A stretch of DNA of 64,000 nucleotides from Bordetella sp. H567 (GTDB lineage Bacteria > Pseudomonadota > Gammaproteobacteria > Burkholderiales > Burkholderiaceae_B), in assembly GCF_001704295.1 (NCBI RefSeq), contig NZ_CP012334.1, positions 4,228,084 to 4,292,083 on the forward strand. The letters are read 5' to 3'. Positions 54,427-62,134 of this stretch are shown here, piece by piece. A program made the translations under genes and the position numbers. Below the pieces are notes generated by a model. The model saw only the letters and a program-made list of their open reading frames with translations. It was not told where the DNA came from and did no database searches. The first letter of the stretch is position 1, and every line of letters begins with the position of its first letter.

Positions 54427-54999
54427 TGCTACCTCACTATTACCCGTGGTGTCAGGGACACCGGAAGTGGACGCCCATAGACAACGGCGAAACACTTTGT
54501 CTACTACGCGGGGCGTATCGCTAAAGAGTCCTTACATCTGACGCGATATCAAGCCGAAGTTGGTCGATGTCGGCGTTCAGGTCGGTGAATGCTAGACGTA
54601 AGGTTGAGGTAGCTTCTTTCCAAAGATTTTCATTGCTGTGGAAATGAATCAGGGAATACCCGGAAAAGAGAGCAATCCACCGCAATGAATTACATTGATT
54701 ACACAACTCGCAATGGAACCGATGCGGCAATTCTTTAAATGCGTTTTAAAGCGTGTCTTTTCTTTTTTCTTAATAGAAACGCAATAAAAGATGACCAGCC
54801 ATGTCGAATTCCCGGAACCTTGGCGGCGAATCACCGGAGAATGAAGCGCTGCGTTGGAGCCAGCGCCCTGCTCGGCAAGCTCATGTGCCGAGGGCGTCGT
54901 CGTGCTGTCGGTGCGGAAGAACGAGTGCGGATGCCGCCCCATACCTCCGTCGATGCGGTGCCACACTACGCCGCGGAAGACCCGCTGTTGTCGCAGCTC
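54427..54999. promoter_or_regulatory. AT-rich control/leader region of the capsule operon
   Basis: The 573 bases between the helicase gene and tviB contain no convincing gene. From about 54600 to 54800 the sequence is notably AT-rich compared with its surroundings. It holds a 13-base inverted repeat: TTCATTGCTGTGG (54629-54641) and CCACCGCAATGAA (54677-54689), with 12 of 13 matching and a 35-base spacer. A third GCAATG occurs at 54710-54715. No ops/JUMPstart element (GGCGGTAG) and no TviA-like gene were seen. The promoter of the operon must lie here on the minus strand. Confidence 0.6.
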
Positions 55000-56853
55000 C
55001 TACGCGCGTGCTTTGAGGTATTCGCGCAGTTGGGGATCAGTGGCATGGACATAGCATCCCTTCATGCCACGCGTCATCAGCGTGCGGTACGTGTTTTTTA
55101 TGATCATGTCCGCCAGCCGCGCGGCCTCGGCCGGCTTTTGCTTCGACAGCTTCACGAACCCTTTCATGGTCTTGTCGTGTCTGTCCCGGGCCTTGGGCAC
55201 GGACACCAGCGTATCGCCGTCCATCACGAGGTCAGGCCCGATGATGACGCCGACGTAGTCGACTTCCAGCCCCTGGCATGTATGGATGCACCCCACTTGC
55301 CGAACCGAGTCGGGGGCGACTATCCACAGGCTTCCGTCCTGATCGAGATTCCATTGACGCTCGTAATCGCCTATGACCACATCGTTGACCCTGGGGTTCT
55401 TCTTGCTGTTCCACGGCCAGCAATACCCTGCGACCACGCGCGCGCGGTTATTCCCGTTTTTCGCTTCAATCGCCGCGTGCAACGCCGCCGGGTTGTCGAA
55501 CACCTGGAAGTCGAATGGAACGCCGTCGAGGGTCTGGTTGGCAGTGGGACGAATCTGCAGCACGTCGTCCACCCATGCGAGGTAGCCGTCGGAGCCGGCG
55601 CAACGGAATTGCGAAGACAGCGAATACTCTTCCACCTGCGCGCCACGGGCCGCTGCGAACTCACGGATGACCGCTTCCGAACCCACGTCCTTTAGCGTCA
55701 CGCGCTGGTCTTCGTCAATGAAGAATATGCTGCACTTTGCCGCATTAATGAGCTCCTTCACCTGATGGGTGCCAAGGTTTCCATAGAAGCCGCTCTTCTC
55801 GGTCAGGCGGTGCGCCTCATCCACTACGAGCACATCGAAGGCGTCTTGCTCGGTTTCAGTGAAGGAGCCAGACCCACCGAACAGATTCACCAGATGCGCG
55901 TTCTCGCGGGTCTGGATGAGCCTGTCGCTATAGACCGCGCGAGGCGCAGCGTTCTTCGATATGTACTTTACCGTCAAGCCCTCTCGCAGCGCCGCGAGCA
56001 AATTGACCGCGACTACCGACTTGCCGGTTCCCGGGCCTCCTTCAATGATCACGACGCGAGGCTTGCCCGAAGCGCTGGCCTGCCGGCAGGCAGCCTTGGC
56101 CGCCTCGAACACTTCTTTTTGATCGTCGATCAGCGTGAACGCACTGTTGCCTTTTAGGAGCTTGTCAACCACGTCGGCAAGTGCCTTGGAAGGACGCAGC
56201 CGTCCATGCTCAAGGTCGAATAGCACTTGGCGACCTCGGCCGTGCCTGATGTGCTGCTTGATGAAATCGCGAAGGCGCTTGCGGTCTTCATCGCCCTTCA
56301 AGAACAGCGGAGCGCGTTCGATGTAGGGTTGGTAATGCGGCGCGTCGATAATGCCATCGGCGGGGTAATTGTGCAGGTAGGCGCAAGGACGCAACTGCAG
56401 CCCCCCGTCGTAGACCGCCTCATTGAAACCCTCCAAGAAGGCTGTGTACGACCATGCCTGATAGCTGGGATGGACGCGCGCCTGGTCGGGTCTACTTCCG
56501 CCGCGCAACAGTACGATCGCATCCCGATCCGTGGCGCCGACCGACGACCACTGCTTCAGCTCGACCACGACCAGGCGGCGGGAACCGTCGTCAGCATGTC
56601 CTGCAAGAATCACATCGATGCGCTTGGCCGTCTGAGGCAGGATAAATTCGACGGCTACGCCCACATCGTCCGCAATCGCCGAATCACGCAGTACCCGGGC
56701 AACGTAGCCTAGCGACTCGCGCCACGAACGAATCTCGGCCATGGCGACCTTGCGGCTCGTCGCCGCCTGGTACTTTGCATGAATGAGATCTTCAATGTCG
56801 CGGTCGTCGTAGTCGAGTAAAAACTCTTTCTTGTCGGCCTGGTAGACAATCAT
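55000..56853 (-). CDS. DUF2075-type helicase/ATPase with N-terminal nuclease-like motif
   Basis: The 617 residues combine an N-terminal PD-(D/E)xK-like pattern (Asp80 in RIDVILAG, Glu98 and Lys100 in VVVELKQW) with a superfamily-1-like DUF2075 motor. The motor shows Walker A GGPGTGKS (272-279), Walker B VLVVDEAHRL, SIFFIDEDQRVT, SLSSQFRCAGSDGYL and the late motif IHTCQGLEVDYVGVIIG. Such proteins occur in phage-defence and mobile islands. The start overlaps the MazG-like gene by four bases, so the two form a unit. Nuclease activity is inferred from spacing of three residues only. The capsule operon lies downstream on the same strand. Confidence 0.88.
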   Translation of the reverse strand: MIVYQADKKEFLLDYDDRDIEDLIHAKYQAATSRKVAMAEIRSWRESLGYVARVLRDSAIADDVGVAVEFILPQTAKRIDVILAGHADDGSRRLVVVELKQWSSVGATDRDAIVLLRGGSRPDQARVHPSYQAWSYTAFLEGFNEAVYDGGLQLRPCAYLHNYPADGIIDAPHYQPYIERAPLFLKGDEDRKRLRDFIKQHIRHGRGRQVLFDLEHGRLRPSKALADVVDKLLKGNSAFTLIDDQKEVFEAAKAACRQASASGKPRVVIIEGGPGTGKSVVAVNLLAALREGLTVKYISKNAAPRAVYSDRLIQTRENAHLVNLFGGSGSFTETEQDAFDVLVVDEAHRLTEKSGFYGNLGTHQVKELINAAKCSIFFIDEDQRVTLKDVGSEAVIREFAAARGAQVEEYSLSSQFRCAGSDGYLAWVDDVLQIRPTANQTLDGVPFDFQVFDNPAALHAAIEAKNGNNRARVVAGYCWPWNSKKNPRVNDVVIGDYERQWNLDQDGSLWIVAPDSVRQVGCIHTCQGLEVDYVGVIIGPDLVMDGDTLVSVPKARDRHDKTMKGFVKLSKQKPAEAARLADMIIKNTYRTLMTRGMKGCYVHATDPQLREYLKARA

Positions 56854-57224
56854 GACTTCGTCAGTTTGTCGTACTTGGTACTGACTCCCCGCGATGTCTC
56901 GATGGGGTACTTGGCGGCGTTGGACGCCAGCTTGCTGGCGACGGCCGCGTTCAGATCGACCCCGAGCACGTCAGCGAGCCGAATAAGGTACAAGGCGACA
57001 TCAGCGAGTTCGTCGCGCACCGCACGGGCAGTCTTGGGGGCCGTAGCAGCGGTGTGCGAGTCGGCCTCGCTCATCCACTGAAAGATTTCCGTCAGTTCGC
57101 CGACCTCACCCGAAAGCGCCATCACCAGGTTCTTGGGCGAATGGAACTGTTGCCAATCGCGCTCTTCGGCAAATTGCCGTAGCGCCTGTGCTGCACCGTC
57201 GACGTCAATCAAACTCTTTTCCAT
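56850..57224 (-). CDS. MazG-like nucleotide pyrophosphohydrolase
   Basis: A 124-residue all-alpha NTP pyrophosphatase: FAEERDWQQFHSPKNLVMAL, SGEVGELTEIFQWM (the ExxE metal pair) and VRDELADVALYLIRLADVLG (the ExxD pair), matching the short MazG/iMazG type. It hydrolyses (d)NTPs to monophosphates; house-cleaning and phage-defence roles are both known in the family. ATG 57224 follows AAGGGG by seven bases. It is coupled to the helicase gene and lies downstream of tRNA-Lys. Confidence 0.92.
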   Translation of the reverse strand: MEKSLIDVDGAAQALRQFAEERDWQQFHSPKNLVMALSGEVGELTEIFQWMSEADSHTAATAPKTARAVRDELADVALYLIRLADVLGVDLNAAVASKLASNAAKYPIETSRGVSTKYDKLTKS

Positions 57225-57404
57225 GGCCGGCCCCTTTTGACGGCTAAGTGTAACCGTGCCATCCTCGGTTCGGCGCTGACATAAACCGGTGACTCACAGG
57301 GCGGAGCGCACTCCGACCAGGCCTCGACAGGGATGAAGGCCCCGCAGCAGCAGGACGGCGCCAGCAAAATAGACGGCGTTCGTACGCTACAAAAATTCCC
57401 AAAA

Positions 57405-57432
57405 GCAAAAAGCCCACCGCTGCGGGTGGGCT
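57405..57432 (-). terminator. terminator of tRNA-Lys
   Basis: Read on the minus strand, AGCCCACC-CGCAGC-GGTGGGCT forms an 8-base-pair stem followed by TTTTTGCTTTT. It lies 27 bases beyond the tRNA 3' end and separates the tRNA from the MazG-like gene. Confidence 0.85.
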
Positions 57433-57458
57433 GTATGCATGGTACTTCCAAGGAATTC

Positions 57459-57534
57459 TGGTGGGCTGTGAGTGGCTCGAACACTCGACCTACGGATTAA
57501 GAGTCCGCTGCTCTACCAACTGAGCTAACAGCCC
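57459..57534 (-). tRNA. tRNA-Lys (anticodon CTT)
   Basis: The minus strand reads GGGCTGTTAGCTCAGTTGGT at the 5' end, with D-loop, then GGACTCTTAATCC as anticodon arm (CTT, reading AAG) and GTTCGAGCC in the T-arm. The acceptor stem GGGCTGT/ACAGCCC pairs fully and a templated CCA ends the 76-base gene. All four arms fold. Confidence 0.97.
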
Positions 57535-57666
57535 GCTATGCGCACCGGGATTGCCCCAGCGCTGCTGCGCCTGACTCGCAACATCACCCCTGCCAAGCTT
57601 GCGGACTGGCCCAAAAGCCAAACCCACCAAGCCGATCAAGCGGTGCCGCCCGAATCAAGAGGCGAA

Positions 57667-57695
57667 AGTATACACGTTTTGATCGACCTGGCCAA
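57667..57695 (-). promoter_or_regulatory. putative promoter for tRNA-Lys
   Basis: On the minus strand TTGGCC (57690-57695) and TATACT (57667-57672) are separated by exactly 17 bases. It is the only good sigma-70-like match in the otherwise empty 346-base space 57535-57880, and would give a leader of about 125 bases before the tRNA. Confidence 0.4.
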
Positions 57696-57880
57696 ATCGC
57701 CCGGCAAACCCACCGGGCGCGACAAAGCCAGCCTGTGTCGCCACCACACGACAAAACGCTCCCGGGCTGCATCTTTGGATGCAAACAGGCAGGGCTGTCC
57801 CTCCGCCTTTTAGGGGTACAGGGCGTATCATCCTCCAATTGCATAGCTCGAGCAGCGCGCCGGCAGCCCCACCCCCACCC

Positions 57881-59497
57881 ATGTTCAGAATCGACCTGCG
57901 CCGTCTCATTTTGTGGCTGTGCCTGTGCTCGGTCCTGCTGGCCCTGGGTAATAGCTTCTACGCCAGCTATCGGGTACAGCGCGACATCCTCCTGACCAAC
58001 ACGCTGGAAGGCAACCACGCGTACGCCGCCAAGCTGGCGACCACCACCGACAACTTCATCCGCACGATCCGGCAGGAACTGGCCTACAGCGCCAGCATGC
58101 TGGCCGACATGGAAACGGGCCCGGACCGGGCGGCCGACGAGGCGCGGCGGCTGATGCGCCAGAACGATCATTTCAATTCCGTTCTGGTGGTGGACGCCAC
58201 CGGGTTGATCCTCGCCGTGGACCCGACCACCACCGGACTGGTGGGCGCGCGCCTGGATAGCGACCCCGTACAGCGCGCGCTGCGCTCGAAAAAGCCGGAG
58301 GTCAGCGAACCGTATCTTGGCCTGACCGGGCGCTGGGTCATCCTGAATTCCCACCCCATATTCGACCGGCAAGGCCGCTATATCGGCTTCATTGCCGGCA
58401 CCTTGTACCTGCACGAGCAGAACGCGCTGCATCTGCTGCTGGGCGAACACTATTACCGCGACGGTTCCTATCTGTATGTCGTCGATCGCACCGGCAAGCT
58501 GATCTACCATCCCGATACGGGCCGTATCGGCGAGCTCGTCGGGCAGAATCCCGTCGTCCAGGACATCATGCGGGGCGTATCGGGCGAGCGGCGCGTCCAA
58601 AATACGAAAGGCGTGGATATGCTCGCAGGCTATGCCGTCGTTCCCTCCACCGGATGGGGCCTGGTGGCGCAGCGGCCCGTGGAGGGCACGCTGCAGCGCA
58701 TGGACGACCTGCTCTGGCTCACCGTCCGCAACTCCCTCCCCATGATGATCGTGCTGCTGCTCTGCATCGGCTGGCTCTCCAAGCTGATCGCCGAACCCTT
58801 GTGGCAACTTGCCAGGGCGGCCAAGCAGATGGATGAACTGGACGCCTCCGACCGCATCCGCGGCGTCAAGTCCTGGTACTTCGAGGCGGCCCAGCTGAAG
58901 CGGGCGCTGCTGACGGGGCTGGGTAGCATCAACCACAAGATCCGCAGTCTGCGCCGCGAATCGACGACGGACGCGCTGACCTCATTGCTGAACCGCCGCG
59001 GGCTGATGCGCGCACTGGACGAATTCGCCGGCACCGGCGTGCCAGTCGCGGTAGCCGTGATCGATATCGACAACTTCAAGGCCATCAACGACAGGCACGG
59101 CCATGACACGGGCGACGACGTCATCCGCACACTGGCTTCGCTGATGCGCCACGGTTCGCGCAGCAATGACGTGCTGGCGCGCGCAGGCGGCGAGGAGTTC
59201 ACCATGCTCTTGCCCGCCACGTCGCTGGACGATGCCTTGCGCGCCGCGGAACGCTTGCGTGTGTCGATGGAGGAGGCGGTGAATCCGTCGGGAAGCACGG
59301 TGACGATTTCGATTGGCGTTTCCCGCTATCCCGACCACGGCAAGGATGTCTACGCGGTCATGAAAGAGGCCGACAAGGCGCTCTATCACGCGAAGAACAA
59401 CGGCCGCAACCAAACCTGCGTGCCTGACCCGGACAGCGCGGACGGTTTCCGTTCCGCCGCGCGCGCGGCCGCGCCGCTCCCGCAGGCGGCGCGCTAG
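57881..59497 (+). CDS. diguanylate cyclase with periplasmic Cache sensor
   Basis: The 538 residues have a membrane helix (LILWLCLCSVLLALGNSFYA), a periplasmic dCache-type sensor domain (about 35-275; VVDATGLILAVDPTTTGLVG, YVVDRTGKLIYHPDTGRIGE), a second helix (LPMMIVLLLCIGWLSKLIAE) and a C-terminal GGDEF domain. The active site is GGEEF, and RSND five residues before it is an intact I-site, so it should make c-di-GMP with product feedback. ATG 57881 starts just before the first helix; a longer frame opens at 57779. It converges on the AsmA gene, overlapping by four bases. Confidence 0.94.
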   Translation: MFRIDLRRLILWLCLCSVLLALGNSFYASYRVQRDILLTNTLEGNHAYAAKLATTTDNFIRTIRQELAYSASMLADMETGPDRAADEARRLMRQNDHFNSVLVVDATGLILAVDPTTTGLVGARLDSDPVQRALRSKKPEVSEPYLGLTGRWVILNSHPIFDRQGRYIGFIAGTLYLHEQNALHLLLGEHYYRDGSYLYVVDRTGKLIYHPDTGRIGELVGQNPVVQDIMRGVSGERRVQNTKGVDMLAGYAVVPSTGWGLVAQRPVEGTLQRMDDLLWLTVRNSLPMMIVLLLCIGWLSKLIAEPLWQLARAAKQMDELDASDRIRGVKSWYFEAAQLKRALLTGLGSINHKIRSLRRESTTDALTSLLNRRGLMRALDEFAGTGVPVAVAVIDIDNFKAINDRHGHDTGDDVIRTLASLMRHGSRSNDVLARAGGEEFTMLLPATSLDDALRAAERLRVSMEEAVNPSGSTVTISIGVSRYPDHGKDVYAVMKEADKALYHAKNNGRNQTCVPDPDSADGFRSAARAAAPLPQAAR

Positions 59498-61923
59498 CGC
59501 GCCTGGCGCTGCCTTGTCGCCGTGGGCCGCGGCGGCGGCGCCTTGGGCGGCTGCTGCATTTCATGCAGCATCGTGGCGCACTGGTTTTCGGCACCCTTGT
59601 TGCTGGGCACGATCAAGGCCAGCAGGCCCGCGGCGGGCGTCAAGGCGGCGCCCAGCGCCACCATGCCGGCACCGCGCGCGACCAGCGGCCCCGCCTTTAC
59701 ACCTGCCTTGGGATTTTTCAGCGTACCGGCAACGTACAGCGGCGAGCGCAGCGAAATGATGCGCAGCCCCTTGCTATGCGGCGTGATGTCCAGGTCGATG
59801 TCCTCCGATTTGAAGTTCACCGAACCGTCGATATTGATCACCGCGTTTTCCGTATCGAAGACGAAAAGATCCGGCTTCGCCAGGCCGTCCTTAAGCCTGA
59901 CGTCGGCCGCCGCGCAATTGATCGGCACCTCCTCGTCGCCGAACAGCTTGGCCACGACGTAATTGCCCACGTTAAGCCCGGCAAGCTCCATCAGGCTGCT
60001 GCTGATGACGCCGTTGTCGATCAGTATCTTCGTCTCGCCGTTGGCGCTACCCAGCAACGCCGCGATCGAGTTGCCGGTGCCGGTCAGGGCGGCATCGCCG
60101 TTCAGCTCTCCCAGACTGCGCTTCATGGTCTTCACCTTGGGAAACAGCTGCTGCAACTGCAGGCCGCGCGCGGAAAGCTTGGCCCGTCCCGGCATGGGCG
60201 TTTTCGATCCATCCAGATGAATATCCGCGTCCAGCTTGCCGCCGGCCATGCCGAAGCGCAAGGGCGTCAGGGCCAGCGCGCCATTCTGCATCACCGCGCG
60301 CACCTGCAAATCGGTGAGCGGCAAATCGGCAGTCTGGACTATCTTGTGGGCCTTCAGGCTTACGTCCGCGTCCATGGCGTCCCAGCGATCCGTGCGGAAC
60401 TCCTGTACCGGCAACGCCTTGTTCGGCGGTTGATCCGACGGCGCCTTGGCGCTCTGCGGGCCGCCCTTCCCGGATTCCCGTTCGGCCCGCGCCACCTTTG
60501 CACTGTCGGAGCTCGACTTGCGCCCGCTTCCCTTGCCGGTGTCCGCGCCGACCAAGGGCCCCAGGTCGGCGAAACGCAGCAGATTCGACGTGAACTGCCC
60601 CTGCAGCCGCGGTCGCGGCTTGCTGTTGGTGAAGGTGAGATCCCCATGGATGTCGCTGTCGCCAACCTTGCCGTTGAAGCCCCGATATTCGTATACGGCG
60701 CCTTGCGGCGCATTCAAGCGCCCGATCAGGTGTCCATCGGTGCTGTACGGCGGGGTATCCGGCAAGGCGACGCCGATCAGCGGATACAGGTCGGCCATGC
60801 TGGCGCCGGACAAGGTCAGGCGCAGATCCAGGGCGCCCAGATCCATGGGATTGGTCAGCGTGCCGGCGGCTGAGGCCTTGGTCTGGCCCACGGCTGCCTT
60901 GACCTCAACCGGAAAAGGCTTGGCAGTGTCCTGCAGGGCGAGAACGCCGCCGATCCGGCCCTGGCCGTCGACGTCCAGTGCCTTGTATTTTCCTTTCGCG
61001 CGCCAGCCGAAGACGTACGCGTTGTCTGCGCCCTGCGCACCCGGGGCCCGATCCGATTGCCCAGCTTTCGCTGCCTGTCCTGCCTGTCCCGCCTGCCCTG
61101 CCTGTCCCGCCTGCCCTGCCTGTCCTGCCTGCCCTGCCTGCCCTGCCTGTCCTGCCTGCCCTGCCTGCCCTGCCTGTCCTGCCTGGCCACCAGGGCCGGC
61201 TTGATCCGCCTTGCCTCGCGGGGCGGCTTGCCCCGCTTGCGGAACCTGGCCTGCCTGCCCTTCCTGTCCGGCCGCCTGCCCTTGCGCGGCGCGTCCCCCC
61301 ACCTCGCCGGCGATGGTCGCCCCGGCCAGGTTGGCGATGGAAACCGGCCTGCCCAAGGGATCCACGATGACCTGCATATCGGCCTGGCGGGTTTCGTCCC
61401 GATAGCCGACAGTCCCCTGGTCGAAGGCGATTTCATGCACGTCCAGCCGCCAGGCCGAGGTCTTATTCTGATCCTTCTCTTTGTCGTCCTGCGGGGTGAA
61501 AGACCAGTTCGCACGGCCATCCGCCAGGCGCTCCAGGTTCACCGCCGGCCCTCCCAGCTGGACATGCCGCAACGCAATGCGATGCGATAACAAGGGCAAC
61601 AGGCCAATCCTGAACTGCAGCTGTTTCAGCGTCGCGAACTGCGGCGCCCGCCCCCAGTCTGTATTGGCGACTGAAATATCGCCAGCCGTGATCTCCGCCC
61701 ACGGAAGCCAGGCGCGCCAGCCCTCCTCGTCCTCGGAACGTCGCCATTCCAGTCGCAGGTCGCCATGGATCGCGACGGGCCGCCCCACGGCGGCCGTGGC
61801 CTTCTCTTCTACGAAAGGCTTGAAGCGATTCGCGTCCAGCGTGGCCAGGAACACGATGGCGGCCACCAGGACTAAAATGACCGCCGCGCCGATACCGGCG
61901 AGAATCTTGTATCTACGCGCCAT
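59494..61923 (-). CDS. AsmA-family protein with Gly-Gln-Ala repeat
   Basis: An 809-residue protein with an N-terminal membrane anchor (LAGIGAAVILVLVAAIVFLA) and an AsmA periplasmic body: RFKPFVEEKATAAVGRPVAI at the start, GSVNFKSEDIDLDITPHSKG and SLRSPLYVAGTLKNPKAGVK near the end. AsmA proteins span towards the outer membrane and are linked to lipid transport and outer-membrane assembly. Around residues 245-285 is an insert of 13 Gly-Gln-Ala triplets encoded by a DNA tandem repeat. A second charged linker (about 470-500) is Ser/Lys/Arg-rich. Divergent from the sulfatase-like gene. Confidence 0.92.
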   Translation of the reverse strand: MARRYKILAGIGAAVILVLVAAIVFLATLDANRFKPFVEEKATAAVGRPVAIHGDLRLEWRRSEDEEGWRAWLPWAEITAGDISVANTDWGRAPQFATLKQLQFRIGLLPLLSHRIALRHVQLGGPAVNLERLADGRANWSFTPQDDKEKDQNKTSAWRLDVHEIAFDQGTVGYRDETRQADMQVIVDPLGRPVSIANLAGATIAGEVGGRAAQGQAAGQEGQAGQVPQAGQAAPRGKADQAGPGGQAGQAGQAGQAGQAGQAGQAGQAGQAGQAGQAGQAGQAAKAGQSDRAPGAQGADNAYVFGWRAKGKYKALDVDGQGRIGGVLALQDTAKPFPVEVKAAVGQTKASAAGTLTNPMDLGALDLRLTLSGASMADLYPLIGVALPDTPPYSTDGHLIGRLNAPQGAVYEYRGFNGKVGDSDIHGDLTFTNSKPRPRLQGQFTSNLLRFADLGPLVGADTGKGSGRKSSSDSAKVARAERESGKGGPQSAKAPSDQPPNKALPVQEFRTDRWDAMDADVSLKAHKIVQTADLPLTDLQVRAVMQNGALALTPLRFGMAGGKLDADIHLDGSKTPMPGRAKLSARGLQLQQLFPKVKTMKRSLGELNGDAALTGTGNSIAALLGSANGETKILIDNGVISSSLMELAGLNVGNYVVAKLFGDEEVPINCAAADVRLKDGLAKPDLFVFDTENAVINIDGSVNFKSEDIDLDITPHSKGLRIISLRSPLYVAGTLKNPKAGVKAGPLVARGAGMVALGAALTPAAGLLALIVPSNKGAENQCATMLHEMQQPPKAPPPRPTATRQRQAR
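61072..61188. repeat. 9-base tandem repeat (13 units) inside the AsmA gene
   Basis: Thirteen 9-base units of the form TGCCTGYCC (a few begin with C) stand head to tail without interruption. Each codes for Gly-Gln-Ala on the minus strand, so unit gain or loss keeps the frame. The units are almost identical at DNA level, including the third codon bases, which points to recent slippage rather than old selection on protein only. Confidence 0.9.
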
Positions 61924-62134
61924 TCTTTCGCCTTCTTTTTAATCGCAATCGGTGGGGCGTGCCCGTCAGTACGCGGGCGGCGCATATTCCGTGCCAGGCG
62001 GGTCCCGCCATCAGCCCGATCCGCATTAACATTGCGGCCCGGGGCCAGCCCCGACGCCACCGGCGCCATACGAAAAGCGCCGTCCACGATAGACAAAGGC
62101 ATCACGGCCACACGCCGGCATGCCGGGAGAGCCC

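Noticed and set aside
54521-54966. small minus-strand frames (69 and 105 codons) ahead of tviB as possible tviA-like regulators
   Set aside because: Neither has a ribosome site or a helix-turn-helix pattern, and they mainly follow the AT-rich leader.
54739-55695. 318-codon plus-strand frame in the capsule leader and helicase gene end
   Set aside because: It lies mostly opposite the helicase, and the free part has no ribosome site or family likeness.
57535-57880. search for a second tRNA or small RNA upstream of tRNA-Lys
   Set aside because: No cloverleaf or T-loop consensus was found; only a promoter-like pair is seen.
61072-61188. tandem repeats considered as a CRISPR array
   Set aside because: Units are 9 bases, contiguous without spacers and in frame inside the AsmA gene.
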